Positions 27,869 to 37,577 of a DNA stretch of 64,000 bases are shown piece by piece; positions within the stretch are counted from its first letter, which is position 1, and every line of letters starts with the position of its first letter. The stretch lies in contig CAJPFN010000005.1 of the NCBI GenBank assembly GCA_905339215.1, positions 62,001 through 126,000 of the forward strand, read 5' to 3'. The translations under genes were made by a program, and so were the position numbers. Origin of the DNA: Rhizobiaceae bacterium. GTDB lineage: Bacteria; Pseudomonadota; Alphaproteobacteria; Rhizobiales; Rhizobiaceae. The notes below the pieces were generated by a model that made no database searches, was not told where the DNA came from, and saw only the letters and a list, made by a program, of their open reading frames with translations.

Positions 27869-29194
27869 TCAGGCGGCGCGCGAGAGCCGCGCCACCAGGT
27901 CTTCCTGCAACTGCCTCAGCTCGTAGAGCTTGGTCGAGCGGTCGGGATCGGCATTGGCGGTGGTGAGGAGTTCGCCCTTCTTGACCGGTGCGAGCACCCG
28001 CCCGCCTTCGAGCAGGCCGCAGGGCACGGCGCGCGCGGCGCGCGCCTCGACCGCGGTCATCGTCCACGACCGGTACATGGTTTCGCCGATCGAATCGAGC
28101 TTCTCCCCGGCGGCGAGGTCGCGCTTGGCCACCGCGCAGACCTCGGCGACGGGTACGTCGAGCGGCACCATGTCGGGTTTGCCGGTCAACACCGCGCGGG
28201 CGCATGTCAGCGGCACTTCGAGGCTGGTCAGGTGGTAGGGCCGATGGAAGGCATAGAAAGGACCGGTGCCGACATGCAGGTCGTCCATGCGCTCGATGAT
28301 GCGCGGATGGGTCGCTTCGACCACGACGAAGACGCCCGGCGCGACGCCCTTGCCGATCGTGTAGTCGACCACGCCCTTCTTCGACAGCACGCCACCGTCC
28401 TCGCGTGGGATGAGGATCTTCGCCAGCGTGTCGCGGCCGGCGTTCGGCCCGTGCATGCCCGGCACGTCGGGAACGAGCCCGGTGGCGTTGGCGATGGCGC
28501 ACATCTCGACCATGGTCTTGGAGCCATCGACGAACTCGACCAGCATGCGCGGGTTCATGTTGCGGCGCTTGGCTTCCTCGCGGTAGTCGTCGGGCACGGC
28601 GTCGTGGTTGAGCGGATTGTTCTTGCCCTTGCCGGCCGAGACGATCGTGTAGCCGAGCGCGGAGGCGAACTCGATTAGCTCCATGCACGACGACGGCTCA
28701 TCGCCGGCGCCGACCGAGTAGATCACGCCCAGCTTCTCGGCCTGCTTCTTCAGCCACACCCCGATGGTGACGTCGGCCTCGACGTTCATCATCACCACGT
28801 GCTTGCCGTTCTGCATGGCCATCAGATCGAAGTCTGCGGCGACGCCCGGCTTGCCGGTGGCGTCGACGATGACATCGATCAGCGGGTTGGCGACCATGAC
28901 GTCGGGTCTGGTTACGGCGATGCGCCCGGACTCGATCGCGGCAGTTGCAGCTGCCTGGCTCTCGGTCTCGGCGAAACGCGAGGTCTCGCCGTAGGCGATC
29001 TCGATGGCGTGTCGGGCGGTTGCCGGACGACGGGTAGCGATCGCCGAAAGGGTGACGCCCTTCATCAGCATGCACTGGGTGACGAGGTCGGTGCCCATCT
29101 CGCCCGAGCCGATGACGCCGATACGGACCGGGCGGCCCTCGTCGGCGCGCCGGGCGAGTTCCCTCGCCAAGCCGGTCAGGACCACATTCGTCAT
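27869..29194 (-). CDS. homoserine dehydrogenase-like oxidoreductase with SAF domain
   Basis: A 441-residue NAD(P)-dependent protein of the COG4091 type. The Rossmann motif GVIGSGEMG is at 26-34, followed by a homoserine-dehydrogenase-like catalytic region (VIVDATGKPG, YSVGAGDEPSSCMELIEFA, SAGKGKNNPLN) and a C-terminal SAF-like region (about 340-430: KRDLAAGEKLDSIGE, ALAPVKKGELLTT-type segment). It is not the threonine-pathway enzyme, which lacks the SAF part. It follows ugpC by 132 bp and precedes the MFS gene by 44 bp. In this setting it may oxidise or reduce a sugar-acid or polyol intermediate imported by the transporter; that is inference. Confidence 0.85.
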   Translation of the reverse strand: MTNVVLTGLARELARRADEGRPVRIGVIGSGEMGTDLVTQCMLMKGVTLSAIATRRPATARHAIEIAYGETSRFAETESQAAATAAIESGRIAVTRPDVMVANPLIDVIVDATGKPGVAADFDLMAMQNGKHVVMMNVEADVTIGVWLKKQAEKLGVIYSVGAGDEPSSCMELIEFASALGYTIVSAGKGKNNPLNHDAVPDDYREEAKRRNMNPRMLVEFVDGSKTMVEMCAIANATGLVPDVPGMHGPNAGRDTLAKILIPREDGGVLSKKGVVDYTIGKGVAPGVFVVVEATHPRIIERMDDLHVGTGPFYAFHRPYHLTSLEVPLTCARAVLTGKPDMVPLDVPVAEVCAVAKRDLAAGEKLDSIGETMYRSWTMTAVEARAARAVPCGLLEGGRVLAPVKKGELLTTANADPDRSTKLYELRQLQEDLVARLSRAA

Positions 29195-29326
29195 CGTCTA
29201 TCCTTCCGCAGGCAGTCTGGCGGTGCTGATAGCAGATGGATGGCCGACAGTGTCAAGGACGGTCGCGAACGGAAGCCGGCGCGCCGGAGCCCCTGTCCCG
29301 CTCTCCCGGAAGGCGCAGGCAGCCCT

Positions 29327-30448
29327 TCACACGGCCGCAAAATCGCGGATATCCAGGCCTGCCGGCTGTGCGGCGCCGTTCTCGCCGGCCAGGCGGCGGC
29401 CCGTCGACGCATCGAATAGCTGGACCTGGGCCGGATCGACGGCGAAGGACACGGGCTCACCGCCGGCTAGGCGTGTGGCGCCGGCGACATGGGCGATGAC
29501 GGTTTCACCCGCGATCGTGGCGTGGATCAGTTGCGCAGCGCCAAGCTCTTCGGCGAAGTCGAAGCGCCCGGTGAGGCCCCCCGCCGCCAGCATCACGCCC
29601 TCTGCGCGAAAGCCCGCAATCACCGGCCCGTGCCCGATTTCGGGCCAGCGCGCGCGGTCGAAGGCAAGCCGCTGCCCGTCGCGCAACGTCACCACGCCCT
29701 GGTCGGAATCGGCAATGCCGTGAAGGAGGTTCAGCCCCGGCGCGCCGATGAAGCCGGCGACATAGGTCGATTCCGGCCGGTTGTAGACATCCTGCGGCGT
29801 GCCGACCTGCTCGACGACGCCCTTGTTCATGACCACGATGCGATCGGCGAGCGTCATCGCCTCTACCTGATCGTGGGTGACGAACAGCGTCGTCGTGGCG
29901 AGCCGCTGGTGCAGCTTGCGGATTTCGACGCGCATGGCGACGCGCAGCCGCGCATCGAGATTCGACAGCGGCTCGTCGTAGAGGAAGACCCGCGGCTCGC
30001 GGATCATGGCGCGACCCATGGCGACGCGCTGCCGCTGGCCGCCGGAAAGCTGGCCCGGCTTGCGCTCGAGGAACTCGGTCAATCCCAGCGAAGCGGCCAC
30101 CTTGCCGACGCGCGCGCGGCGCTCGGCGCGCGACAGGCCGGCGATCTTCAGCGAATAGCCGATGTTCTCGGCGACCGTCATGTGCGGATAGAGCGCGTAG
30201 TTCTGAAAGACCATGGCGCAACCGCGCCGGCGGGGCTCCAGCCGGTTGACGATCGCGCCGCCGATCGAGATCTCGCCGGAGGTGATCGTCTCCAGCCCCG
30301 CGACCATCCGCAGCAGCGTGGACTTGCCGCAGCCGGACGGGCCGAGGATGACCACCAGCTCGCCGGCGGCGATGTCGAGGTCGACGCCGTGGACGACCTC
30401 TGTCTTGCCGTAGGACTTGCGCACGCCGCGCAGGGCTATCTCGGCCAT
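29327..30448 (-). CDS. ugpC: ABC transporter ATPase of a UgpC/MalK-type importer
   Basis: Cytoplasmic ATPase of 373 residues that powers the import system encoded upstream. Walker [10 protein letters not shown] near 36-44, the signature [14 protein letters not shown] near 134-147 and Walker [13 protein letters not shown] are intact; His near residue 192 in FVTHDQ is the switch. The C-terminal third (about 240-373) is the regulatory TOBE-type domain of MalK/UgpC proteins. Start [24 protein letters not shown] is standard. It follows ugpE by 13 bp and ends 132 bp before the SAF-domain gene. Confidence 0.93.
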   Translation of the reverse strand: MAEIALRGVRKSYGKTEVVHGVDLDIAAGELVVILGPSGCGKSTLLRMVAGLETITSGEISIGGAIVNRLEPRRRGCAMVFQNYALYPHMTVAENIGYSLKIAGLSRAERRARVGKVAASLGLTEFLERKPGQLSGGQRQRVAMGRAMIREPRVFLYDEPLSNLDARLRVAMRVEIRKLHQRLATTTLFVTHDQVEAMTLADRIVVMNKGVVEQVGTPQDVYNRPESTYVAGFIGAPGLNLLHGIADSDQGVVTLRDGQRLAFDRARWPEIGHGPVIAGFRAEGVMLAAGGLTGRFDFAEELGAAQLIHATIAGETVIAHVAGATRLAGGEPVSFAVDPAQVQLFDASTGRRLAGENGAAQPAGLDIRDFAAV

Positions 30449-30461
30449 GTCTTCGTCTCCG

Positions 30462-31358
30462 TCACTTGTCTGTCTGGATGAGGCCGCGCACGAACCAGCG
30501 CTGCAGGAGGATGGTGACCAGCACGGGCGGAAACATCACGATCAGGTTCGCCGCCATGGCCACGTTCCAGACCGGCGGCTCGCCGAACAGCGGCCCGGGC
30601 ACGATCTTCTGCAGCTGCATGGTCGCCGTCGCATAGTTCTGGTGATCGGTGACGACGAGCAGCGGCCACAGATACTGATTCCACGACCAGACGAACATGA
30701 TCGTCGCCAGCGCCGCCATGTTGGTCTTCGACAGCGGCATCAGCACTTCGAGGAAGAAGCGGATGGGCCCGGCCCCATCCATCTTGGCGGCTTCGGTCAA
30801 TTCGTCCGGCACGGTGAGGAAGAACTGCCGGTAGAGGAAGGTTCCGGTAGCGGTGGCGATAAGCGGCAGGATCAGGCCGGAATAGGAGTTGAGCAGGTTC
30901 CACTCGGGCAGGTCGACGGAGAAGCCGGCGAAGTCGAGCATGCCCTGGAACGGCCGCAGCGCATCGGCCGCCACCGCATAGGTCGGCACGATGCGCACTT
31001 CCAGCGGCAGCATCAGGGTGATGAAGATCAGCCAGAACATCAGCATCCTGAGCCGATAGCGGAAGTAGACGATCGAGAAGGCCGACAGCGCGGCGATGAC
31101 GATCTTGCCACCGGTGATACCCAGCGCCACGACCAGCGAGTTGACCATCACGCGGCCGAAGTTTCCGCGCTCCCAGGCCGCCGCGAGGTTCTCGAAGAAA
31201 TGGCCGCCGGGCAGGAGCGGCATCGGCACCTGGTTGACCGTGTGGAAGTCGTGTGTGGCGGCGACGAAAACGATCCACATCGGCATCAGCAGCGCGACGA
31301 AGCTCAACACCAGCAGCGCGTGCGTCAGGAAGTCGAGGATCGGTGTGCGTTCGATCAC
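30462..31358 (-). CDS. ugpE: ABC transporter permease, UgpE-like
   Basis: A 298-residue inner-membrane permease with six helices and the EAA loop ([27 protein letters not shown]) that contacts the ATPase. The start [21 protein letters not shown] places a short cytoplasmic lead before helix 1. It belongs to the malG/UgpE type that pairs with a UgpA-type permease. Spacing to both neighbours is 13 bp. In this operon it follows ugpA, as in the classical ugpBAEC order. Confidence 0.92.
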   Translation of the reverse strand: MIERTPILDFLTHALLVLSFVALLMPMWIVFVAATHDFHTVNQVPMPLLPGGHFFENLAAAWERGNFGRVMVNSLVVALGITGGKIVIAALSAFSIVYFRYRLRMLMFWLIFITLMLPLEVRIVPTYAVAADALRPFQGMLDFAGFSVDLPEWNLLNSYSGLILPLIATATGTFLYRQFFLTVPDELTEAAKMDGAGPIRFFLEVLMPLSKTNMAALATIMFVWSWNQYLWPLLVVTDHQNYATATMQLQKIVPGPLFGEPPVWNVAMAANLIVMFPPVLVTILLQRWFVRGLIQTDK

Positions 31359-31371
31359 GGCAGTGCTCCGG

Positions 31372-32256
31372 TCAGCTGTAGTGGACGCGCCGCTCGATGT
31401 AGCGGAACTGGACGAAGGTCAGGACGACGATGAGCACCATCAGCACGATCGATTGCGCAGCCGCGAGCGAGTAGTCCTTGCCCTGGAAGCCGTCGGTGTA
31501 GATCTTGTAGACCATCAGGTCGGTGGCCCTTGCCGGACCGCCCCCGCTGATGATGTCGATGATGCCGAACGAGTTGACGAAGCTGTCGGTGATGTTGATC
31601 ACGATCAGGAAGAACAGCGTCGGCGCGATCAGCGGCAGCTGGATGTCCCACATGCGGCGGAGCACCCCTGCCCCGTCGATCGCGCTCGCCTCATTGACCG
31701 TCCGCGGGATCGACTGCAGCGCGGCGAGGAAGAAGATGAAATTGTAGCCGACCATGGTCCAAGCCTGGGCCATGACGACGAGGGCGAAGGCGTCGTAGCC
31801 ATCGAGCGCCGGGTTCCACAGATCCGGATAGAACCTGTTGACGGCGGACACGAAGCCCGCGTCGGGCGAGAAGATGAAGCGGAAGGCGAGGCCGACTGCG
31901 GGCGCCGCCAGCGCGTAGGGCAGGAAGAAGGTGAACTTGTAGACCTGGTGACCGGGAAGACGCCGGTCGACGAACAACGCCAGGACCGCCGCGACGCCGA
32001 GGGACAGCGTGGTGGCGAAGAAGGCGAAGGTGATCGAGATGCGCACCGAGTTCCAGTATTTCGGGTCCTCGAACACCGTCCGGAAGTTGAGCAGGCCGAC
32101 CCATTCGTTGTCGCCGCCGAAGGGCGGCTCGAGCGTCAATGCCCAGTAGAGCGCCTCGCCGGAGGGCCAGTAGAAGAAAACGAAGATCAACAGCATCTGC
32201 GGCGCGATCAACGCCGCGGCCAGCCACAGGTTCGAGAAGGTGGCGCGCTTTTCCAA
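31372..32256 (-). CDS. ugpA: ABC transporter permease, UgpA-like
   Basis: A 294-residue permease with six helices and the EAA loop VNEASAIDGAGVLRRMWDIQLPLI. The start MEKRATFSNLWLAAALIAPQMLLIFVFFYWP is the usual UgpA/MalF N-terminus, and VGLLNFRTVFEDPKYWNSV is the family's first periplasmic loop. It follows ugpB after 77 bp that contain a strong hairpin, which may lower expression of the membrane genes relative to the abundant binding protein. Confidence 0.92.
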   Translation of the reverse strand: MEKRATFSNLWLAAALIAPQMLLIFVFFYWPSGEALYWALTLEPPFGGDNEWVGLLNFRTVFEDPKYWNSVRISITFAFFATTLSLGVAAVLALFVDRRLPGHQVYKFTFFLPYALAAPAVGLAFRFIFSPDAGFVSAVNRFYPDLWNPALDGYDAFALVVMAQAWTMVGYNFIFFLAALQSIPRTVNEASAIDGAGVLRRMWDIQLPLIAPTLFFLIVINITDSFVNSFGIIDIISGGGPARATDLMVYKIYTDGFQGKDYSLAAAQSIVLMVLIVVLTFVQFRYIERRVHYS

Positions 32257-32286
32257 GGAACGTCTCCCGGGCTTCGTCAGTGGTCC

Positions 32287-32310
32287 GGGGACGCCGCGGC
32301 GCGGCGCCCC
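32287..32310 (-). terminator. intercistronic hairpin between ugpB and ugpA
   Basis: On the minus strand GGGGCGCCGC and GCGGCGTCCCC form a stem of about ten pairs with one bulged T and a 3-nt loop. It has no T-tract. Its place directly after the binding-protein gene suits partial attenuation or mRNA protection. Confidence 0.5.
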
Positions 32311-32333
32311 CGTCTCGTTCGATCAGCCCGAGA

Positions 32334-33662
32334 TCACGGCAGGGCAGCGCCCTTGAAGGTCTGCTCGTAGCGGCGCAGGATCTGGTTGCCGCGCTCGACG
32401 GCCGCGTCGATGGCCGCCTGCATGTCCTTCTGGCCGGTGAAGGCCGCCTCGAGTTCGGCCCGCACTTCCGAGCGGATCGAGGTGAAGTTGCCGAGGCGGA
32501 TGCCGCGCGACACCGGGGTGACGTCGGAGGCGGTCAGCGAGGCGATGGCGATATCGCGGTTGACGCGCTTCGGTTCGGCGTAGAAGCCCTCCGCCTTGAG
32601 CAACTCGTAGCCCTTGGTCGTGACCGGAATGTAGCCGGTGTTCTCGGCGATGTACTTCTCGCCGGTATCCGGGGCGGTGACGTACTTCAGGAAGGCCGCC
32701 GCGGCCTCGTACTCTTCCTTCGACTTGCCTTCCATCACCCACAGCGAGGCGCCGCCGACCAGCGAGTTCGTGCGCTTGGCGGGATCGATGACCGGCAGCA
32801 TGGCGACGTCCCACTTGAGGTCCGCGACCTGCGTATTGTGGACCGTGCCGTGATTGGCGATCGAGGTGATCGTCGAGGCGCAGCTGCCGTCGGCGAAGGA
32901 TTGGACCAGGTTCTTGCCGACCTGGGTGGTCTGGATCTTCGCATAGCCGGCGTCGAGCCAGGACTTGTATTCCTTCATGTGGTCGACGAAGGCGGTCTTG
33001 TTGAAGACGAGTTCGGCGCCGAGACCGCCATAGCCGTTGTCCAGCGAGGCGAGCGGCAGGTTGTTGGTGGCCGAGAACTGCTCGAGGTTCATCCAGGTGT
33101 CGAAGTCGAAAGCGAAGCCGCACTCGACGCCGGCCGCCTTCATTGCCTTCAGGTCTTCGGCAAACTCGGCCCAGCTGGCCGGAGCTGCGGTCTTGCCGAT
33201 CTTCGCCCAGGCGTCCTTGTTCCAGTAGAACACCGCCGAAGACGAGTTGTAGGGGAACGACCACATATCGCCGGTCGAGGTCGCGTAATAGTTGGCGATG
33301 CTCCGGAAGTAGCCCTTCCAGTCGACGTCAATGCCGTAGTCTACGGCGAACTTGTTGGCCGGATAGATCGCGCCCGACAGCATGAAGTTCACCGTGCCGG
33401 CATCGTAGATCTGGACGACGGTCGGGTGCTGCTTGGCGCGGTAGGCCGCTATCGTGTTCTGCTCGGCCTTGTCGTAGCCGCCCTGGCCGACGCAGACAGC
33501 CTCGTACTTGTCCTGCGATTCGTTGAACAGCTGGCAATGCTTGGCCATGACCTCGCCGAGATCGCCGGTGAGGCCGTACCAGAATTCGAACTTCGTGCGG
33601 TCGGCGGCGTGGGCGCCGGTGGCGAGCGCGGAGGCGGCCGCCAGCAGGATCACTCGTTTCAT
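32334..33662 (-). CDS. ugpB: periplasmic substrate-binding protein, UgpB-like
   Basis: A 442-residue exported solute-binding protein. Residues 1-19 are a signal peptide (MKRVILLAAASALATGAHA). The mature part follows UgpB closely along its length: FWYGLTGDLGEVM, TIAAYRAKQHPTVVQIYDAGT, SFPYNSSSAVFYWNKDAW, GGASLWVMEGKSKEEYEAAA and the end AVERGNQILRRYEQTFKG. UgpB binds sn-glycerol-3-phosphate and its diesters. The similarity is over many segments, so the Ugp assignment is good, although related polyol or sugar binders cannot be ruled out. First gene of ugpBAEC. Confidence 0.9.
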   Translation of the reverse strand: MKRVILLAAASALATGAHAADRTKFEFWYGLTGDLGEVMAKHCQLFNESQDKYEAVCVGQGGYDKAEQNTIAAYRAKQHPTVVQIYDAGTVNFMLSGAIYPANKFAVDYGIDVDWKGYFRSIANYYATSTGDMWSFPYNSSSAVFYWNKDAWAKIGKTAAPASWAEFAEDLKAMKAAGVECGFAFDFDTWMNLEQFSATNNLPLASLDNGYGGLGAELVFNKTAFVDHMKEYKSWLDAGYAKIQTTQVGKNLVQSFADGSCASTITSIANHGTVHNTQVADLKWDVAMLPVIDPAKRTNSLVGGASLWVMEGKSKEEYEAAAAFLKYVTAPDTGEKYIAENTGYIPVTTKGYELLKAEGFYAEPKRVNRDIAIASLTASDVTPVSRGIRLGNFTSIRSEVRAELEAAFTGQKDMQAAIDAAVERGNQILRRYEQTFKGAALP

Positions 33663-33832
33663 TCGTCGTCTCCTTCGAGAGGTGGCGCGAGCTCGATGCC
33701 CGCTGAGCGCTCCCTAGAGTGACGACGTGACAGTCGCGTTTTGATCCCGTGACGGAACCGCGACAATCCAGAGGCCCGTCGGCTGCCGCGGCGATGGTCC
33801 GCGGAGGGGTATCCGGCAGAGTGACTGTCGTT

Positions 33833-34222
33833 TCAGACGCCTGCGTCGCGGATCTCGAAGACATTGCCGCCGGAGGTGACGAAGCGGCCGTCGGCGTTGC
33901 GCCGCACGGAATAGCATTTCTCGCGGCCGCCCCGCAGATCGCCCCAGACCGTGCACAGGTCGCCGCCGCGAATCGCCCAGCGCCCGGTGTCGCCGGCCGG
34001 CTGCGGATCGTCGACCGAGATCTCGGCGGTGCCGTCGGGCGACAGGAGCAGATGGCCCTTGTGCCAGCCGCCCTCCTCCCACCAGACGATCGAGCGGCCG
34101 ATGAGTTCGCTTTCGATCGTCGCGCCGTCGAGATCGGCTGCGGCAGCGGCCGATAACGTGCCGTTCAGACCGGCGAAACCAAGGCTGACCGCGAACGCGA
34201 TAGGGCGCAAGCTCCCGGCCAT
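33833..34222 (-). CDS. small exported protein of unknown function
   Basis: A 129-residue protein with a signal peptide (MAGSLRPIAFAVSLGFAGL, then SAAAAADL as a likely cleavage region). The mature 100 residues are polar with a Trp cluster (SIVWWEEGGWHKGHLLL), an acidic DDPQPAG loop and two cysteines (GDLCTVWGD, EKCYSVR) that could pair. The ATG at 34222 was taken over one nine codons upstream because it begins the hydrophobic stretch. It lies 170 bp upstream of ugpB on the same strand and is divergent from the isomerase gene. Function is unknown. Confidence 0.65.
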   Translation of the reverse strand: MAGSLRPIAFAVSLGFAGLNGTLSAAAAADLDGATIESELIGRSIVWWEEGGWHKGHLLLSPDGTAEISVDDPQPAGDTGRWAIRGGDLCTVWGDLRGGREKCYSVRRNADGRFVTSGGNVFEIRDAGV

Positions 34223-34486
34223 GATGCGAATCTCCGGCGTTCGTGACAACGACGCGACGATTCAATGACATTCGCCGGCTCATGTCGAGGGCTTCCTTCC
34301 GGCGAGATGCGACGTGTCCCGCCGGCGGGCGGGATGCCCGGAGCTGCCCCGCCTGTCGCCGAAGCGTCACGGTCCGGTCAGACGCCTGACACGGCACGCG
34401 ACGAAGGTCGCCGCCGAACGCGACCCCCAGCGTCGCGGTCTTTCCGCAACATCGACCGCCCCCCAATCGAAAGGAACCGACCCGCC

Positions 34487-35416
34487 ATGCTCGCCAACGG
34501 CATCACCGGTACAGGCATTTCCGCCCACAAGCGCGCCGACGACCTCTCCGACCTCGACGCCGAGCTCGACATGATCGAGGCGCTCGGCGTCGAGACGATC
34601 GAACTGCCGACCTACGACATGGACATCGTCGTCGGGGGCCGCATCCGCCGTCCGCAGCTCGAGGCGCTGAAGCGCGCCGTCGCCGGCCGCGACGCCGGCT
34701 TCTCCGTCCACGGCCCGCTCTCCATCAACTTCATGGACGAGGCCTACCGGCTGCCACGCCACTTCGAGGTGCTCGAGGCGTCGCTCGAGGTGGCCGCGGA
34801 GGTCGGCGCCGAGAACTACGTGATCCACTCGGGCCTGGCGCCCCGCCAGCAGGGCGACGGCATCGAAGCCGCCTACGGCCGCCAGCGCGAGTGGCTGGCG
34901 AAGGCCGGCGACGTCGCCCGCCAGCACGGGCTCTATCTCTGCGTCGAGACGCTGTTCGCGGGATTCGACGGACGCGGCTATGCCTCGACGCCGGAGCGTC
35001 TGGCGCGCGAACTCGCCGCCATCGCACATCCCAACGTGATGGCGACGCTCGACTTCAGCCACTCCTACCTGAAGCTCGACTTCGACGGCCGCCGCGACGC
35101 CTTCGTCGAAGAGGTCAAGGCGCTGGCGCCCTACGCCCGCCACCTTCACGTCCATGACAGCTTCGGCCGCCAGGACGACATCTGGATGTTCACCGAGGGC
35201 GAGCGTCTGGCCTATGGCCACGGCGACCTGCACCTGCCGGTCGGCTGGGGCGACATCCCGTGGGAGACGCTGATGGATGTGTGCACCTTCCCGGAGGGCG
35301 CGGTCTTCAACATCGAGCTGAAGCAGCGCTACTGGTACGCCGCGCAGGAAGCCGTCGACGCGACCAAGGCGCTCGCGGCGAAGGCGCGCGTCGAGAGCCG
35401 CGCCGAAGCGGCCTGA
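34487..35416 (+). CDS. sugar phosphate isomerase/epimerase (xylose isomerase-like TIM barrel)
   Basis: A 309-residue TIM-barrel enzyme. Metal- and substrate-site segments typical of the family are visible: SVHGPLSINFM, NYVIHSGLAP, LCVETLFAGF (Glu), ATLDFSHSYLKL (Asp, His), RHLHVHDSFGR and FNIELKQRY (Glu). The ATG at 34487 has AAAGGAA about 13 bases upstream, and the further open frame upstream is non-homologous GC-rich sequence. It is divergent from the ugp operon, near the UxaA-type gene. It probably isomerises or epimerises a phosphorylated keto sugar or polyol, but the substrate is unknown. Confidence 0.88.
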   Translation: MLANGITGTGISAHKRADDLSDLDAELDMIEALGVETIELPTYDMDIVVGGRIRRPQLEALKRAVAGRDAGFSVHGPLSINFMDEAYRLPRHFEVLEASLEVAAEVGAENYVIHSGLAPRQQGDGIEAAYGRQREWLAKAGDVARQHGLYLCVETLFAGFDGRGYASTPERLARELAAIAHPNVMATLDFSHSYLKLDFDGRRDAFVEEVKALAPYARHLHVHDSFGRQDDIWMFTEGERLAYGHGDLHLPVGWGDIPWETLMDVCTFPEGAVFNIELKQRYWYAAQEAVDATKALAAKARVESRAEAA

Positions 35417-35425
35417 TTCCGCGAT

Positions 35426-35460
35426 CGCGACCGGCCGTGCCAGGCGCGCGGCCGGTCGCG
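35426..35460. terminator. perfect 12-bp inverted repeat between convergent genes
   Basis: CGCGACCGGCCG and CGGCCGGTCGCG form a perfect 12-bp stem with an 11-nt loop, located between the stops of the isomerase gene and the small zinc-ribbon gene. There is no T-tract on either side. It may serve as a bidirectional stop or mRNA-end stabiliser. Confidence 0.5.
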
Positions 35461-35470
35461 TGCGATACCG

Positions 35471-35767
35471 TCAGCCTCTCTTGAGGCGTTCCGGGGTCCA
35501 GGCGGTGGTTCCATCGCCCGCGGAAACCGGTTTCCACACCTTGAGGACGCCGACGCGGTCCAGGTCGACCTCGATCACCGCAACCGAGGACGGCTTGCGG
35601 TCGCACTGGCTGCAGCGGAAGCGCAGGCTGCGCGGATCCCTGCCGCCGCCAACCAGCGTCGCGAGGTCACCGGCGCGGTAGTGGCGCTGGTTGCCGCAAA
35701 CGCAGGTCGCACGCACGAGCATGCCGTGCCGGGCTGCCCGGGCAAGGGTGTCGATCGTTCGGGTCAT
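35471..35767 (-). CDS. small zinc-ribbon-like protein
   Basis: A 98-residue protein with two cysteine pairs, CVCGNQRHYR near 21-30 and CSQCDRK near 52-58, spaced as in a zinc ribbon. The rest is basic at the start (MTRTIDTLARAARHGMLV) and has a beta-rich end (VAVIEVDLDRVGVLKVW). The ATG at 35767 was chosen; the 12-codon upstream extension is less likely. It lies convergent with the isomerase and 64 bp after the UxaA-type gene on the same strand. The role is unknown; nucleic-acid or protein binding is typical for such ribbons. Confidence 0.55.
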   Translation of the reverse strand: MTRTIDTLARAARHGMLVRATCVCGNQRHYRAGDLATLVGGGRDPRSLRFRCSQCDRKPSSVAVIEVDLDRVGVLKVWKPVSAGDGTTAWTPERLKRG

Positions 35768-35831
35768 TGGAACAAAATAGGAACATGTTCCATGACCGGT
35801 CAAGACGCCGGCACGACCCTATCCCGCAGCG

Positions 35832-37367
35832 CTACATCACCGCGCCGATCTGCCAGGGAACGAACTCGTTGTCGCCATAGCCAAGCAGTTCCGATCGAGA
35901 ACGCTCGCCGGACGCCACGCGCAGGATCGTCTCGAAGATCTCGCGGCCCTTCTCTTCTATGGAGACACCGTCGAGGATGTCGCCGCAATTGATGTCCATG
36001 TCGTCGCGCATGTGTTCGTAGAGGAAGGTGTTCGTCGCCAGCTTGATCGACGGCACCGGCTTGCAGCCGAAGGCCGAACCGCGCCCGGTGGTGAAGCAGA
36101 CGATGTTGGCGCCGCCGGCAACCTGGCCCGTGACCGAGACCGGGTCGTATCCTGGCGTGTCCATGAAGACGAAACCCTTGGCCGTGACCGGCTCCGCATA
36201 TTCGTAGACGGCCGCGAGGTCGGTGGTGCCACCCTTCGCCGTCGCTCCCAACGATTTTTCCAGGATGGTGGTCAATCCGCCCAGCTTGTTGCCGGGCGAC
36301 GGGTTGTTGTTCATTTCGCCTTTGTTGCGTTGCGTATAATCCTCCCACCAACGGATGCGCTCGACGAGCTTTTCGCCGACCGCGCGGGATGCCGCGCGCC
36401 GGGTCAAGAGGTGTTCAGCGCCATAGATTTCCGGCGTTTCCGACAGGATCGCCGTGCCGCCGTGGCGGACCAGGAGGTCCGCGGCGGCGCCTAGCGCCGG
36501 GTTGGCGGTAATGCCCGAATAGCCGTCCGAGCCGCCGCACTGCAGCGCCAGCACCAGTTCGGAGGCCGGGATCGCCTCCCGGTGGAAGGCACTCGCAGCC
36601 GGCAGCATGTCGCGCACGGCAGCGACCCCCGCCTCGACCGTGCGTCGCGTTCCGCCGACCTCCTGAATGGTCATGGTGCGGAAGGTGTCGCTCTCGCCGA
36701 CGCCGTAGAGTTCCTTCATGCGGCCGATCTGGAAGGCCTCGCAGCCGAGCCCCACCATCAGCACGGCGGCGATGTTGGGATTGGTCGCGTAGCCCCATTC
36801 GGTGCGCTTCAGCACGTCGAAGCCCTCGCCGGCGGACGCCATGCCGCAACCGGTGCCGTGGACGAAAGGGATGACGCCGTCGACCTGGGGGAAGTCGGCG
36901 AGGATACCCGAGCGGTTGATTTCCTCGGCGACAAAGCGCGCCACCGACGCCGAGCAGTTCACGCTGGTTAGGATGCCGATGTAGTTGCGGGTACCGACCC
37001 TGCCGCCCGGGCGCCGGTAGCCCTGGAACGTCGCCAACTCTTCGGGGGCGACCATGGCGACGGGGCGCGCGTCTACGCCGAACGCGTAGTCGCGGCTGAA
37101 GTCAGACATGGCGAGGTTGTGCATGTGCACCCAGTCGCCCGGGCGGATTGCGGCGGTCGCGACGCCGATGACCTGGCCGTACTTGCGCACAGGTTCGCCT
37201 TCCGCGATCGCCTCGACCGCCATCTTGTGGCCGCGCGGAATGCGCACCAACGCCCTGACACCCGACGCGACGGCACCTTCGCGGAGGATGTCCACCGCCA
37301 CTGCGACATTGTCCTGCGGCGACAGGCGGACGACCGCAGGCCTTGCTTCATCTATGACCGTGCTCAT
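35832..37367 (-). CDS. UxaA-family altronate/galactarate dehydratase-like enzyme
   Basis: A 511-residue dehydratase. The N-terminal SAF domain (about 5-85; [27 protein letters not shown]) and the main D-galactarate dehydratase/altronate hydrolase domain ([72 protein letters not shown]) are in the usual order. Length fits (UxaA about 495). The conserved Cys in the CGGSDG and GTGCG loops are Fe-binding. The ATG at 37367 was selected over upstream starts because [15 protein letters not shown] matches the domain start, with GGAGGAG about 13 bases upstream. Likely dehydrates a sugar acid; partner genes in this region support catabolism. Confidence 0.9.
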   Translation of the reverse strand: MSTVIDEARPAVVRLSPQDNVAVAVDILREGAVASGVRALVRIPRGHKMAVEAIAEGEPVRKYGQVIGVATAAIRPGDWVHMHNLAMSDFSRDYAFGVDARPVAMVAPEELATFQGYRRPGGRVGTRNYIGILTSVNCSASVARFVAEEINRSGILADFPQVDGVIPFVHGTGCGMASAGEGFDVLKRTEWGYATNPNIAAVLMVGLGCEAFQIGRMKELYGVGESDTFRTMTIQEVGGTRRTVEAGVAAVRDMLPAASAFHREAIPASELVLALQCGGSDGYSGITANPALGAAADLLVRHGGTAILSETPEIYGAEHLLTRRAASRAVGEKLVERIRWWEDYTQRNKGEMNNNPSPGNKLGGLTTILEKSLGATAKGGTTDLAAVYEYAEPVTAKGFVFMDTPGYDPVSVTGQVAGGANIVCFTTGRGSAFGCKPVPSIKLATNTFLYEHMRDDMDINCGDILDGVSIEEKGREIFETILRVASGERSRSELLGYGDNEFVPWQIGAVM

Positions 37368-37577
37368 GGCGCCGACCGCTCCTCCTGCGTCATTCGTCCC
37401 TCGCGCCGAAGACATGCCGTTTTTTCCGTCTCGATGGAAGTCCCGCGCCGCGCGGGAACCCGCCTTCACATCCGGCCGGGAGCCCCGCCAGATATCCATC
37501 GCGCCGAATGGAACGACCGATGCTATGGTTTCGGCAAGGCCGGCACCGGCTCACCGGCATCTTACGGGAGACAGACA

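Noticed and set aside
26604-28688. A 694-residue fusion of MFS transporter with an upstream N-terminal part
   Set aside because: The upstream half is an out-of-frame reading of the SAF-domain dehydrogenase. The MFS starts with a normal N-terminus at 27824.
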